A DNA stretch of 64,000 nt. Source: Streptomyces sp. NBC_01288 (GTDB lineage Bacteria > Actinomycetota > Actinomycetes > Streptomycetales > Streptomycetaceae). The notes beneath the pieces are model-generated. The model saw nothing but the letters and a program-made list of their open reading frames with translations, was not told where the DNA came from and did no database searches. Location of the stretch: assembly GCF_035982055.1 (NCBI RefSeq), contig NZ_CP108427.1, positions 620,001 through 684,000 of the forward strand. Reading direction: 5' to 3'. Below, piece after piece: positions 9,727 to 18,819 of this stretch (the first letter of the stretch is position 1; every line of letters begins with the position of its first letter). Made by a program: the position numbers and the translations under genes.

Positions 9727-10890
9727 CTATTCCGCAGGCTGTTGGGCCGGTTGAGCCAGGCTCGCCGTCCACTTCTCCTCGATGCGGCCGAACTTCCACA
9801 CCAGTAGGGCCACGATCCAGGTCGCGAAGAACAGGCCGACGATGAGGAAGCCGATGATGTTGAGGTCGAGGCCTGCTACCCAGTCCCAGAAGAAGCCGTG
9901 GAGGTCGAGCTTCTCCGCGAACAGGCCCAGGAGTTCGACCGTGCCGATGATCAGGGCGACCGCGACGGACAGGCCGGTGATCGTGAGGTTGTAGTAGACC
10001 TTGCGGACCGGCTTGGAGAAGGCCCAGCCGTAGGCGAAGTTCATGAACGTGCCGTCGATCGTGTCGAGCAGCGACATACCGGCGGCGAACAGGACCGGCA
10101 GGCACAGGATCGCGTACCAGGGCAGGCCGGACGCGGCGCCCGAGCCCGCGAGCACCAGCAGCGCGATCTCCGTCGCCGTGTCGAAGCCGAGGCCGAACAG
10201 CAGGCCCAGCGGGTACATCTGCCAGGACTTGGTGATCGACTTCATGAAGCGGCCGAGGATGCGGTTCATGAAGCCGCGGTTGTTGAGCTGCTCCTCCAGC
10301 GCTGCCTCGTCGTAGTGGCCCGAGCGCATCTGGCGGAACACCTTCCAGATGCCGGCCATGATGACGAGGTTGATGCCGGCGATGACGTAGAGGAACGTGC
10401 CCGAGACGGTCGTTCCGATCAGGCCGGTGACGTCGTGGAGCTGGGAGTTGTCGTCGCGGACCGGGTTGGCCAGGGCCTTCACGCCCAGGGAGAGCAGAAG
10501 GGTCAGGCCGAAGACGATGCTGGAGTGGCCGAGGGAGAACCAGAAGCCCACCGACAGCGGGCGCTGTCCCTCGCTCATCAGCTTGCGGGTCGTGTTGTCG
10601 ATCGCCGCGATGTGGTCCGCGTCGAACGCGTGCCGCATGCCGAGCGTGTACGCGGTCACGCCCATGCCGATGCCGAAGGACTTCTCGCCGACGCTGTAGT
10701 GCCCCGGCGCCACGATCCACACGAGCGTGAACCAGCCGATCACGTGCAGCCCCAGCACGAAGGCGGCCATCCCGCCGACCCGGGTCCACTCCTGCCGCGT
10801 CATCGACGTACGGACGCGGTACCAGAGCGAAGGCCGCGAAGCCGCTTCCGTGACAGGGAGGGTCGAGGTGGATTCAGGGGCGGCCGTCAT
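9727..10890 (-). CDS. NiCoT-family nickel/cobalt transporter
   Basis: 387 residues, about eight membrane segments. The family signature HX4DH is present in the second helix region as MRHAFDADHIAAIDN, with the later LGFDTATEIALL motif also typical of HoxN/NixA transporters. It imports Ni2+ or Co2+ across the cytoplasmic membrane, for example for urease, hydrogenase or Ni superoxide dismutase. The ATG at 10890 has an AAAGG ribosome-binding site; the longer open frame to 11007 has no family support. I saw no obvious Nur or NikR box, and no metalloenzyme gene lies next to it. Confidence 0.92.
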   Translation of the reverse strand: MTAAPESTSTLPVTEAASRPSLWYRVRTSMTRQEWTRVGGMAAFVLGLHVIGWFTLVWIVAPGHYSVGEKSFGIGMGVTAYTLGMRHAFDADHIAAIDNTTRKLMSEGQRPLSVGFWFSLGHSSIVFGLTLLLSLGVKALANPVRDDNSQLHDVTGLIGTTVSGTFLYVIAGINLVIMAGIWKVFRQMRSGHYDEAALEEQLNNRGFMNRILGRFMKSITKSWQMYPLGLLFGLGFDTATEIALLVLAGSGAASGLPWYAILCLPVLFAAGMSLLDTIDGTFMNFAYGWAFSKPVRKVYYNLTITGLSVAVALIIGTVELLGLFAEKLDLHGFFWDWVAGLDLNIIGFLIVGLFFATWIVALLVWKFGRIEEKWTASLAQPAQQPAE

Positions 10891-11049
10891 CGAGGAGGGC
10901 CTTTCTGCCGGGTACAGGTACGGGTGCGAGCATGGCTGCGCGGTTGCCGCGAGCAACCTCGTGCCATCCTCCCGTACCTGCAACCCATTCGCAGTAACGG
11001 TCGGCAAAGACCACGGCAGGTCTTGCCCAAAGGGAGGGAAAATACCTGG

Positions 11050-12627
11050 TCAGGTCGCCATCAAACCCCTGCCGAGCCAGTCCTTGGCGTCCTTCACGCC
11101 CGGCAGCGCGTAGAAGTAACCACCGCCGGTCGGAGAGATGTAGTCGACGAGTGGTTCGTCGATCAGCCGGGTCTGGGTGGCCTCGAACTGCCGGTGCACG
11201 TCCTGCTGGTAGCAGCAGAAGACCAGACCCATGTCGAGGTTGCCGACGGCGTCGATGCCCCGGTCGTAGTTGTAGCCGCGGCGCAGGATGCGCGAGGTGT
11301 CCGTGGCGGCGGTGCGCGGGTTGGCGAGGCGGATGTGGGCGTCGAGCGGGATCGCCGCGCCCTTGGGGTCCTTGGCGTAGTGCGGGATGTCCGTCTCCTT
11401 GGCGCCGTCCAGCGGGGCGCCGGTGTCCTTGCGGCGGCCGAACATCAGCTCCTGCTCGCTGAGCGAGACACGGTCCCAGAACTCGACGAGCATGCGGATG
11501 ATCCGGATCACCTGGTAGCTGCCGCCGCTCGCCCAGGCCGGTTCGCCCTGTCCGTCGCCGACCCAGATCAGCCGGTCGGTCTCGCGGGTGGACTTGACGT
11601 CCGGGTTGGCTATGCCGTCCTTGAAGCCGAGCAGATTGCGCTGGGTGCCGGTGGGGCGCGGGGTGTTCTGGAAGCCGTCGACGCGCCACTTGATCTGCAT
11701 GCCGCCCCGGGTGTGCCGGGCGATGTCGCGCAGCGCGTGCAGCACCGTGTCCTGGCGCGCGCCGCACACCTGGAGCGACAGGTCGCCGTGGCACTCGGCG
11801 GCGCGCAGGTTGTCGTTCGGGAAGGTCTTCATCGGGGTCAGCCGGCGCGGCTTGGCCTTGGCGAGTCCGTAGCGGTCGTCGAAAAGGGACGCGCCCACAC
11901 CGACGGTGACCGTGAGGGCGTCGGCGGGTACGTCCGGTCCGAGGATGCCGTTGTCGGCGGGCGGCGCGCCTACGCCCAGGTCGGCGGGGGTGCCGCCGGA
12001 GGTGAGGAAGCGGGCGCGTTCGGTGATCGTGCGCAGCAGGTCGGTCAGTTCGGCGCGATTGTCGGCGATCACGTCGAGGGAGACGAAGGTCGCGGCGGCC
12101 GGGGCGGGGGTGAGGATGCCGGCCTGGTGGGTGCCGTGGAAGGGCACCTTGCCGGCGTTCGTGGCGTCCGCGGCCTGCGCCTGAGCCGTACCGCCGGTCT
12201 CCGCGAGCGCGAACGCCCCGCCCGCCAGGACCGCTCCGGCGGCCCCGGCACCGAGCGCCGTCCGCACGAAGGAGCGACGACCGGCTCCGGCCGGACAGCC
12301 CGGGGTTTCAGCAGACTGCATCGGACGGGTCCCTTCACTGCGGGGGTTCTGGGTGGGGCGGGTCTGGGTGGGGAGGGGGCTCTGCGAGCGGCGGGTGTTG
12401 TCGGCGCCGCGGGTGTTTCCGTCGCCCTGCAAGTTCGTGGCACCTTGGGTGTTCCCGGTGCCCTGGGTGTTTTCGGTGCCGCGCATGTCGTCGGTGTCGT
12501 GTGCATCCCCTGTACCGCGCGTGTCGTCGGTGCCGTGCGGATGCTCGGTGCCACACGTGCCGTCGTCGCCTTGCGTGTTCGCGGTGCCGCGAGCGCTGTC
12601 CGCGCCCCGCCTGTCCTCCGCGCTCAT
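11050..12627 (-). CDS. efeB: EfeB deferrochelatase / DyP-type peroxidase with repeat-expanded N-terminus
   Basis: A DyP-type haem peroxidase of the ferrous/haem iron-uptake system. The body (from MQSAE, codon at 12321) has a Tat signal ([16 protein letters not shown]) and the DyP motif GFKDG, with [10 protein letters not shown] near the proximal haem side; this form is 423 residues, the usual EfeB size. I chose ATG 12627 because it overlaps the efeUO stop (TGATG) and has AGGAAG eight bases upstream; this adds 102 residues, mostly a hexapeptide repeat of the type RGTDNT. ATG 12321 also has a good GAAGGGA site and is the serious alternative. It would act in the periplasmic space after Tat export. 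Confidence 0.88.
   Translation of the reverse strand: MSAEDRRGADSARGTANTQGDDGTCGTEHPHGTDDTRGTGDAHDTDDMRGTENTQGTGNTQGATNLQGDGNTRGADNTRRSQSPLPTQTRPTQNPRSEGTRPMQSAETPGCPAGAGRRSFVRTALGAGAAGAVLAGGAFALAETGGTAQAQAADATNAGKVPFHGTHQAGILTPAPAAATFVSLDVIADNRAELTDLLRTITERARFLTSGGTPADLGVGAPPADNGILGPDVPADALTVTVGVGASLFDDRYGLAKAKPRRLTPMKTFPNDNLRAAECHGDLSLQVCGARQDTVLHALRDIARHTRGGMQIKWRVDGFQNTPRPTGTQRNLLGFKDGIANPDVKSTRETDRLIWVGDGQGEPAWASGGSYQVIRIIRMLVEFWDRVSLSEQELMFGRRKDTGAPLDGAKETDIPHYAKDPKGAAIPLDAHIRLANPRTAATDTSRILRRGYNYDRGIDAVGNLDMGLVFCCYQQDVHRQFEATQTRLIDEPLVDYISPTGGGYFYALPGVKDAKDWLGRGLMAT
12394..12609. repeat. 18-bp degenerate tandem repeat, 12 copies
   Basis: Twelve 18-bp units run in frame through the N-terminal extension of efeB and encode hexapeptides such as [30 protein letters not shown] and RGADNT. 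On the plus strand the consensus is close to TCGGTGCCGCGCGTGTTC. The unit length is a multiple of three, so copy-number change keeps the frame. Confidence 0.85.
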
Positions 12628-14657
12628 CAGGCCGACTTCCTGATCTCCAGCAGGTCCGGCACCGGTGCCAGGTTTTCCAGCAACTGCCCGGTTGCGCCGT
12701 CGAGTTGAGCCTTCGCCGTACCGTCCAACTGCTCGACCGGCGTCCAACTGCCGCCCTGGCGAGCCGAGTCGAGCAACTTCTGTAGCCGGGCGATGTCGGC
12801 GTCGACGCCGGGGAGCAGCTTCGGGGACTCCTTGGTGAGGAGCGGCTTGAGTACGGTGAGCAGCTCGCGCGTGCCGGCGAGGTTGCTGTCGACGGTCGCG
12901 AGGTTGGTGCCGCTGCCCTCGTCGGTGTCGCCGGTGAGCTCGAACTGGAGGGCGTTCTCCAGGATTTCGTGGGCCCGCAGCGGCAGGTCCCCGGGGTCGA
13001 AGTCCTGAGTGGGAAACGCCTTCCGCAACCCCACGACCGCGATGGCGAGTTGCTGTGCCGGCACCTTCAACTCGGCCGCCGACTGCCCGTGCCACAACCC
13101 GTACTCGACGCGGTGGAAGCCCGCGAAGTCCTTGTTCTGGACTCCCCCGGCCAGCCCGTCGGCCCGGCCGTTGATCTTCTGGTCGAAGCCCTCGAAGGTG
13201 CCGTAGGCCGCGCCGAGAGAGGAGTAAGTCCGGTGCGCGGTGAGCCAGTCGGTGCGCGCCTTGGCGAGGTGGTTGCCCGCGATGTCGTCGCTGAGCTGCC
13301 GGGTCTGGGTGACGAGCGTGGCCAGGCCTTGGTCGACGTACACCTTGTAGGTCTTGAGGGGTACGGCGAGGTCGTCCTCGGAGACGGGGACGACCGCCCT
13401 CACCGCGCCTCCCGTTCCGCTGACATGGACCGTGGCGGAGGTGACGGCCTTCGCGCCGGTGGGCACGCAGCGCCAGGCGTACGAGCCGCCCGCGACGGTG
13501 GCGACCAGGTCACGGGTGGTGCCGGGTGCGAGGCCCTCGACCTCGCCGTAGACCGCGTTGGTGGCGGGGTCGATCAGATACACCTCGGCGGTCTTGCCAC
13601 CGGTGTTGTGCATCTGGAAGGTCTGCCGGCCCGTGTCGGGCGCGGTGAAGCCCTTGCCGCACTGCGTCTCGGAGACGGCCACCGTCTCCGAACTCGCGGG
13701 CTTGGGACGGGAGAAGGCGACGAGGAGACCGGCCACGACCGCCGGTACGGCGACCACCGCGACCGGGACGACCCAGACGGGGCGGCGCCGCGATGACGGG
13801 GGTGACTCGCTCAACCGGATTGCCGTAGGCGCGAGTTCGGGTGCTTTCGCCTTTACCCCGCGCACGAACAGCGGCATCACCACTGCCAAATAGCCGGCGT
13901 AGCCCACCACTTGGAGCCAGGTCATCGTGGGCATCAGGTTGAACACGCCCTGGATGAGGGTGCTGTACCAGGAGCCCGCGTCGACGCTGCCGCTGAGGTC
14001 GAAGGCGTAGGCGGTCAGGCCGGGGAGGACGCCGCCCTCCTGGAGGTCGCGCAGGCCGTAGCCGAGGACGCCGGCCGCGATGACGATGAGGACGACACCG
14101 GTGGCGGTGAAGAACTTCGTCAGGTTGATCCTGAGGACGCGGCGGTACAGGCCCCAGCACAGGGCCGCCGCGAGGACGAGACCGATGCCGGCACCGGTCA
14201 GGGGGCCTGCGGACTCGCCGGCCGCGCGGGCGGTGGTCCACAGGAACAGGGCCGTCTCCAGGCCCTCCCGGCCCACCGCGAGGAACGAGGTGAGCATCAG
14301 CACGCCCGCGCCCATGCCGAGCGCGCCGGTCACCTTCTCCCTGATCTCGCCGGAGAAGGTGCGGGCCGAGCGGCGCATCCAGAACACCATCGCGGTGACG
14401 AACGCGACGGCGATCACGCTGAGGACACCGCCGAAGGCTTCCTGGGCCGTGGCGGAGAGGTTCGCCGCGGTGAAGGTGAGGACGGCGCCGAAGCTCAGCG
14501 CGAGGGCGATCGCGGCCAGGACGCCCGTCCACACCTGCGGCAGCCGGGACTTGGCGTCGGCGCGGACGAGGGTGGCGACCAGGATCGAGACGATGAGTCC
14601 CGCCTCCAGCCCCTCCCTCAGCCCGATCAGAAAGCTCGGAAACGCGTCGTCCCACAT
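12627..14657 (-). CDS. EfeU-EfeO fusion: iron permease plus cupredoxin-like and M75 imelysin domains
   Basis: 676 residues. The N-terminal part (about 1-280) is an FTR1/EfeU permease with two REGLE motifs ([11 protein letters not shown] and [11 protein letters not shown]) and about seven membrane segments. After a further membrane anchor comes a cupredoxin-like domain (about 325-420), then an EfeO-type M75 imelysin domain (about 430-660) with the metal motif HRVEYG. In E. coli these are two proteins; here one chain joins channel and extracytoplasmic iron-binding parts. The stop overlaps the efeB start, so the operon is efeUO-efeB. An iron-box-like palindrome lies 43 bp upstream of the start. 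Confidence 0.9.
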   Translation of the reverse strand: MWDDAFPSFLIGLREGLEAGLIVSILVATLVRADAKSRLPQVWTGVLAAIALALSFGAVLTFTAANLSATAQEAFGGVLSVIAVAFVTAMVFWMRRSARTFSGEIREKVTGALGMGAGVLMLTSFLAVGREGLETALFLWTTARAAGESAGPLTGAGIGLVLAAALCWGLYRRVLRINLTKFFTATGVVLIVIAAGVLGYGLRDLQEGGVLPGLTAYAFDLSGSVDAGSWYSTLIQGVFNLMPTMTWLQVVGYAGYLAVVMPLFVRGVKAKAPELAPTAIRLSESPPSSRRRPVWVVPVAVVAVPAVVAGLLVAFSRPKPASSETVAVSETQCGKGFTAPDTGRQTFQMHNTGGKTAEVYLIDPATNAVYGEVEGLAPGTTRDLVATVAGGSYAWRCVPTGAKAVTSATVHVSGTGGAVRAVVPVSEDDLAVPLKTYKVYVDQGLATLVTQTRQLSDDIAGNHLAKARTDWLTAHRTYSSLGAAYGTFEGFDQKINGRADGLAGGVQNKDFAGFHRVEYGLWHGQSAAELKVPAQQLAIAVVGLRKAFPTQDFDPGDLPLRAHEILENALQFELTGDTDEGSGTNLATVDSNLAGTRELLTVLKPLLTKESPKLLPGVDADIARLQKLLDSARQGGSWTPVEQLDGTAKAQLDGATGQLLENLAPVPDLLEIRKSA

Positions 14658-14700
14658 GTCGAGCAGCCCTCCCCGGCCGGTACCGGCCCCGTGACGTTGG

Positions 14701-14719
14701 TTAGCGAAGGCATGCCTTA
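14701..14719. promoter_or_regulatory. Iron-box-like palindrome (DmdR/IdeR type)
   Basis: TTAGCGAAGGCATGCCTTA, with a perfect 12-bp palindromic core AAGGCATGCCTT (14707-14718), sits 43 bp upstream of the efeUO start. It matches the 19-bp DmdR/IdeR iron box at a little over half its positions, mainly in the outer TTAG and the AGG/CCT core. Iron-dependent repression would fit the operon. Confidence 0.5.
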
Positions 14720-14736
14720 CCGCCGCGGACCATCAT

Positions 14737-14754
14737 GACTACATGCATGTAGTC
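14737..14754. promoter_or_regulatory. Perfect 18-bp palindrome in the efe/dedA intergenic region
   Basis: GACTACATGCATGTAGTC is fully self-complementary and lies between the divergent efe and dedA operons. Its GACTAC/GTAGTC half-sites recur further along the same intergenic region, which suggests an operator set for one regulator. Confidence 0.55.
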
Positions 14755-14814
14755 GGTCAGTCATGAATCGGCAACGACCGGGCAAAAGTGCGGAACTTCT
14801 CGTGCGCCACGGTC

Positions 14815-14887
14815 GTCTACAGTTGAGTAGACCGTCTACAGATTTGTAGTCAGACTGTTTGCGGTCAGACCGTTTGTAGTCAGACCG
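14815..14887. repeat. Cluster of GTAGWC inverted repeats and a 15-bp triplicate
   Basis: GTCTAC-6nt-GTAGAC (14815-14832), GTCTACA-4nt-TGTAGTC (14834-14851), then three tandem 15-mers: TTTGTAGTCAGACTG (14843-14857), TTTGCGGTCAGACCG (14858-14872) and TTTGTAGTCAGACCG (14873-14887). The block ends 18 bp before the dedA ATG, so a protein bound here would block the dedA promoter or its early transcript. Confidence 0.65.
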
Positions 14888-14905
14888 GCGGAAGGGCGCG
14901 CGACG

Positions 14906-15583
14906 ATGACCACACCCCTGGACCTGGCCTCCCAGCTCGCTGTCAACGTGCTGGACGCCAGGTCGCTGCTGGCCGCCTTCGGTGTGCTGGGCGTCGGCGC
15001 GGTGATGTTCGCCGAGACGGGGCTGCTGATCGGGTTCTTCCTGCCCGGCGACTCCCTGCTGTTCACGGCGGGCCTGTTGTGCACCGGCGGCGCCGACAGA
15101 GCCGTGAAGCTGTCGTTGCCGCCCCTGCTGGTCGCGGCGGCGGTGGGCGCGCTCGCCGGGGCGCAGTGCGGGTATCTGCTCGGCCGGAAGGCGGGCGGCG
15201 CGCTGCTCGCCCGCAGCCGCTCGGCCCGCCTGCACGAAGGCGCCCGGCGCGCCGAGGAGTTGCTGGAGCGGTACGGCTACGCGAAGGCGGTCGTACTGGC
15301 CCGCTTCGTGCCCGTCGTGCGGACGGTCCTGAACCCGATGGCGGGCGCTCTCGGGGTGCCGGTCCGCACGTTCACCCTGTGGCAGGTGGCCGGCGGTCTG
15401 GTGTGGAGCCTGGGGCTGACGCTCGCGGGGTACGCACTGGGTTCCTCGATCCCGAACGTCGACAAGTACCTGCTGCCCATGGTCGCCCTGATCGTGGTCG
15501 TGTCGCTGCTCCCCCTCGCCGCCGAGGTGTACCGCGCCCGCAAGGCCACCCGCGCCGCCGAGGCCGGGGAGGTGCGCGGATGA
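14906..15583 (+). CDS. DedA-family membrane protein
   Basis: 225 residues. The family motif region FAETGLLIGFFLPGDSLLFTAG is followed by the conserved arginine region RFVPVVRTVLNPMAGA. DedA-family proteins such as UptA translocate undecaprenyl phosphate across the cytoplasmic membrane, and that fits the two downstream lipid-phosphatase genes. The ATG is preceded by GGAAGGG. The stop overlaps the next start as ATGA, so the three genes are translationally coupled. Confidence 0.88.
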   Translation: MTTPLDLASQLAVNVLDARSLLAAFGVLGVGAVMFAETGLLIGFFLPGDSLLFTAGLLCTGGADRAVKLSLPPLLVAAAVGALAGAQCGYLLGRKAGGALLARSRSARLHEGARRAEELLERYGYAKAVVLARFVPVVRTVLNPMAGALGVPVRTFTLWQVAGGLVWSLGLTLAGYALGSSIPNVDKYLLPMVALIVVVSLLPLAAEVYRARKATRAAEAGEVRG

Positions 15584-16185
15584 TCCTGGTCGCCTTCCAA
15601 GGGTCGTCGATCGACGGCGAAGCCTACTCGGATGTGGTCAACTCCGCCCAGCACGCGCCCGGTTGGCTGGACAGCGCGGTCTCGGCGTGGTCGACGTACG
15701 GGCTCGTGGTGTTCGCCGTGCTGATGGTCATGGGCTGGTGGCGGGCGCGCCGGGTCGGTGCCGAGGCGGCGGTGACGGCGCTGGCCGTGCCGGTGGTCGT
15801 GGTCGCCGCGTACGGCATCGACTCGCTGCTCAAGTCGGCGGTGCGGGAGAGCCGACCCTGCCGGAGCCTGCACGTGGTGACGCTGGAGGCGTGCCCGGCA
15901 CCGGGCGACTGGTCCTTCCCCAGCAACCACGCGACGATCGCCGCGGCGGCAGCGGTCGCCCTGTTCTTCGTCTCCCGCCGACTCGGAGCGGTCGCCGCCG
16001 TGGCCGCGCTCGCGATGGCGGCCTCCCGGGTCTGGGTCGGGGTCCACTATCCGCACGACGTGGTGGCGGGCGTGGTGGTCGGCGCGCTCCTGGCGCTCGG
16101 CGCGATGACGCTGCTGAGGCGACGGCCGCAGTCCCTGACCCGGCGGATCACGGCCACCCGGCTGCGACCGCTGCTGGTGTCATGA
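15580..16185 (+). CDS. PAP2-family membrane phosphatase (first copy)
   Basis: 201 residues with about five membrane segments. The three PAP2 motifs are present: KSAVRESRP, SFPSNHAT and SRVWVGVHYPHDV, with the catalytic histidines in the second and third. The family removes phosphate from membrane lipid phosphates, including undecaprenyl pyrophosphate. ATGA overlaps occur on both sides, with dedA before and a second PAP2 gene after. Together with DedA this suggests lipid-carrier recycling at the outer face of the membrane; the actual substrate is inferred. Confidence 0.88.
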   Translation: MILVAFQGSSIDGEAYSDVVNSAQHAPGWLDSAVSAWSTYGLVVFAVLMVMGWWRARRVGAEAAVTALAVPVVVVAAYGIDSLLKSAVRESRPCRSLHVVTLEACPAPGDWSFPSNHATIAAAAAVALFFVSRRLGAVAAVAALAMAASRVWVGVHYPHDVVAGVVVGALLALGAMTLLRRRPQSLTRRITATRLRPLLVS

Positions 16186-16877
16186 ACCGCAAGGACATCG
16201 CCGAACTGGCGGGCAGCGTGGGCCTCGGCGCCTGGACCGCGTTCGGTGTGCTGAGCATGGTCGTGATCGGGCACAAGGGCGCTCCGCTGTTCACGGACGA
16301 GGACGCGCTGTCCTGGTCCGTCGGGCACCGCCCGGACGTGGCGTCGGCGTTCGCCCGGGGCCTGACCGCGACGGGCACGGGCGTCATCCCGTACGCCCTC
16401 CTCATCCTGGCCGGACTCCTCACCGGCCGCACCACACGCCAGCGCCTCCTCGCCACGACCCTCGCCCCGGCCTGCCTCGCCACCGGCCAGGGCCTGCGCT
16501 ACGGCGTGATGGAACTGATCTCACGACCCCGCCCGGCACTGAGCAACTGGGCCGGACACGCCTCGGGTTGGTCCTTCCCCTCCGGCCACACCACCACGGC
16601 GGCGCTCACCGCCGGACTGGTCATCCTCGCGATATCCGTGCGCGCCCCGCACGGCAGAACCCCGCTCTGCCTGGCCGTCGGCTGCTGGGGCGCGCTGGTC
16701 GGGCTGACCCGGGTGTATCTGGGCGTGCACTGGTTCACGGATGTCGTCGGTGGCTGGCTGTTCGCCGTCGGCTGGCTCGGGGTGTGCCTGTGTGCGGCGG
16801 CCTGGTGGTTGCCGACGTGGCTGATAGCCGACGGGGTGGATACGACCAGGCCGGCACGGAAGCGGACCCGCCTATAG
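16182..16877 (+). CDS. PAP2-family membrane phosphatase (second copy)
   Basis: 231 residues with a longer N-terminal membrane part than the preceding gene. Motifs are GVMELISRPRP, WSFPSGHTTT and TRVYLGVHWFTDV, complete for a PAP2 enzyme. The two PAP2 proteins are divergent rather than a recent duplication, so they may act on different lipid phosphates. The start overlaps the previous stop by ATGA. The C-terminus is short and basic (ARKRTRL). The gene runs up to the convergent ATPase gene at 16909, with only 31 bp between. Confidence 0.86.
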   Translation: MNRKDIAELAGSVGLGAWTAFGVLSMVVIGHKGAPLFTDEDALSWSVGHRPDVASAFARGLTATGTGVIPYALLILAGLLTGRTTRQRLLATTLAPACLATGQGLRYGVMELISRPRPALSNWAGHASGWSFPSGHTTTAALTAGLVILAISVRAPHGRTPLCLAVGCWGALVGLTRVYLGVHWFTDVVGGWLFAVGWLGVCLCAAAWWLPTWLIADGVDTTRPARKRTRL

Positions 16878-16908
16878 ACCCGCTAGACCTGCTCACCGGT
16901 AGACGTGC

Positions 16909-17649
16909 TCAGGCGGAAACGGCGGCCGGTGCCGAACCGCGGGGCGCCCAGGACTCCGTGCCCGGCACCGTTCGCCGTGGGCGGTACCGGCTGCGCAGCC
17001 CAAGGTCTCCGGAGCAACCGAGCCGTCCCAGGTCCTCGAAGCAGCCGAGCAGCCCGAGATCCTCGGCGCGCTCGCCGTCCGGGCTGTACTGGTGGTCCGC
17101 CCGCTCATGATCCAACTCGGTGCAGCCCTGCGACTCCTGAGGTCGCGGCGGCCGGGCCGGTGCCGGGAGGTGGACGTCCGTCTCCGCCGCGTCGTGGCCC
17201 GCGCCGCCCGATGCGTCGATCTCCAGCTCGAACCAGACCTCCTTGCCCTCCTCCACAAGCCGACTGCCCCACCGGTGGGCCAGCGCGTCGACCAGGAACA
17301 GCCCCCGGCCGTTCTCGCTGTCGGGGTCGACATCGCGGTCGTCGTCGCGCTCGACCCGCCGGTGCGGCGGCCGGGGAAGGTGTCGCCGCTCGTCCGCGAC
17401 CTCGCACCGCAGTATGCCGACGCCCAGGGTCAGGGTGAGCCGGTAACGGCCGCCCGCGTGCACGACGGCGTTGGTGGCGAGTTCGCTGACCAGCAGTTCG
17501 GCGATGTCCACCAGGTCCTGGAGGCCGTACTCGGCGAGCCGTTTCCGGACGAGTTCCCTGGCCTGGCGGACCGAGGACTTTCCCGGGCCCAGGATCGTGG
17601 TGCAGCCATCGCCCACGGTCGGCAGGCCGCGTGGACGGTCGTTCGGCAT
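16909..17649 (-). CDS. Anti-sigma-type ATP-binding protein (HATPase_c_2)
   Basis: 246 residues. The N-terminal about 145 residues form a GHKL ATPase of the RsbW/SpoIIAB type: N-box ELLVSELATNAVVHAG and G-box NGRGLFLVDALAHRWG. About 90 C-terminal residues (poor in motifs, rich in Gly, Ala and Arg) are unlike the usual stand-alone domain and probably disordered. Such proteins bind sigma factors or anti-anti-sigma proteins and are plentiful in Streptomyces. It is followed upstream by a MEDS-domain gene in the same direction. Confidence 0.85.
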   Translation of the reverse strand: MPNDRPRGLPTVGDGCTTILGPGKSSVRQARELVRKRLAEYGLQDLVDIAELLVSELATNAVVHAGGRYRLTLTLGVGILRCEVADERRHLPRPPHRRVERDDDRDVDPDSENGRGLFLVDALAHRWGSRLVEEGKEVWFELEIDASGGAGHDAAETDVHLPAPARPPRPQESQGCTELDHERADHQYSPDGERAEDLGLLGCFEDLGRLGCSGDLGLRSRYRPRRTVPGTESWAPRGSAPAAVSA

Positions 17650-17792
17650 GGTCGTTTCCCTTCGACCCCGGGGGCGTTCGGTTCGTGCGGTGCGAGGCCG
17701 GGTGCGCCAACAGACCCGGCCTCGTATTCACCATGCGTCCGCCGTGCCCTTCGAGGCGCGGGGGGAACTACCCGAATCCGCGGGCCGGTTCG

Positions 17793-18788
17793 TCAACCTG
17801 CCGATACGAGGGCCGTCTCCATACGGATGGTCCACCCCTCCTTCGCCCCGTCGCCGGACCTCATGTCGACGAACTCGCAGACCTGACGGGTGTGCCAGAG
17901 CCCGTCCTCCGGACGCACTTCGGCACCCGGCGGCCGGAAGCCGAGGAACGGGTCGGTGATCCGGCCGCGCGGGGTGCGCAGTTCGCAGATGATGCGCTGC
18001 CGGGTCGACCACAGCCGCAGGTGTGCGCGGTCGCAGCCCTGGGCGGCCGCGTAGCGCGTGGCGCCGGACACGGCCTGCCCGAAGCGGGCCGCCTCCTCGG
18101 GTGCCATGCCGCGCGCCCGTGCCTGGTCCGCCGCGAACCGGTGACCGGCGGTCAGGTCCCGGTCGAGGCCGATGCCGACCGCGTCCTGCGGCGGCGCGGG
18201 CAGCGGGCCGAGGCCCTGGGCCGCGTAGACGGCGGGCTCGGTGAAGAGCGAACTGGGTTGAACACCTTGCCGGTTGAGCTCTGTCGGGTGGGTGTGCCGG
18301 GCGGCGTCGACGACGTCGGGCGGTGCGGTCCGGGTGTCGTACAGGCACATCAGGTCGGGCGGGGCGCCGGTGAAGAGTTCGGTGGCGAGGGCCTCGTACC
18401 GTTTCCACTCGGGGATCTGGCGCGGCGAACGGCCCTCCCAGACCGGCTCGCCCGTCATGTGGAGGAGGCCCTCGGGGCTCGCGTGCGTGACGTAGTAGTC
18501 GAGGGCGGTGGCCATGCTGTTGGCGGGGCTTCCCCGGTACCAGCGGGCGGAGTCGCGGAAATCGACCTGGCGGGCGTCGGGGCCGAGCGCGTCCCGCAGC
18601 AGGTCCAGTTTGCGCGGGGTGGTGATGACCACCGGGTCCGGTTCTTCCTCGGCGACGATGCCGTCCCTGAGGAACGGCACCACCACCGCCAGGAACTCCT
18701 CGTCGGACGAGTGGATGCCGGCGTGGTGCTTCACGCAGGGGGCGGGTGGGACGGGTCGGGTGAGTGTGGTGGGTTCTCCGTGTTCCAT
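17793..18788 (-). CDS. MEDS-domain sensor with degenerate anti-sigma-type ATPase domain
   Basis: 331 residues. The N-terminal about 190 residues match the MEDS (DcmR-type) sensory domain: HHAGIHSSDEEFLAVVVPFL, then the lipid-kinase-like VVITTPRKLDLLRDAL and CLYDTRTAPPDVV. The C-terminal part resembles an HATPase but its N-box is weak (FGQAVSGATRYAAAQG) and no clear G-box is seen, so it may be a binding rather than a catalytic module. The start ATG 18788 has GAAGGAAGG upstream. It lies 143 bp upstream of the ATPase gene and is separated from the LuxR gene by a 16-bp tandem repeat. Confidence 0.75.
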   Translation of the reverse strand: MEHGEPTTLTRPVPPAPCVKHHAGIHSSDEEFLAVVVPFLRDGIVAEEEPDPVVITTPRKLDLLRDALGPDARQVDFRDSARWYRGSPANSMATALDYYVTHASPEGLLHMTGEPVWEGRSPRQIPEWKRYEALATELFTGAPPDLMCLYDTRTAPPDVVDAARHTHPTELNRQGVQPSSLFTEPAVYAAQGLGPLPAPPQDAVGIGLDRDLTAGHRFAADQARARGMAPEEAARFGQAVSGATRYAAAQGCDRAHLRLWSTRQRIICELRTPRGRITDPFLGFRPPGAEVRPEDGLWHTRQVCEFVDMRSGDGAKEGWTIRMETALVSAG

Positions 18789-18819
18789 CGGTCTGCCTTC
18801 CTTCTCGTTCGGTTCGCGG

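Noticed and set aside
9898..12708. 936-codon open frame on the plus strand opposite the nickel transporter and efeB
   Set aside because: Antisense of well-supported genes; composition typical of GC-rich shadow frames (Val/Gly/Arg/Asp).
12628..13095. Upstream extension of the efeB frame beyond ATG 12627
   Set aside because: It overlaps the coding end of efeUO in another frame and has no start with a ribosome-binding site; the TGATG overlap gives the natural start.
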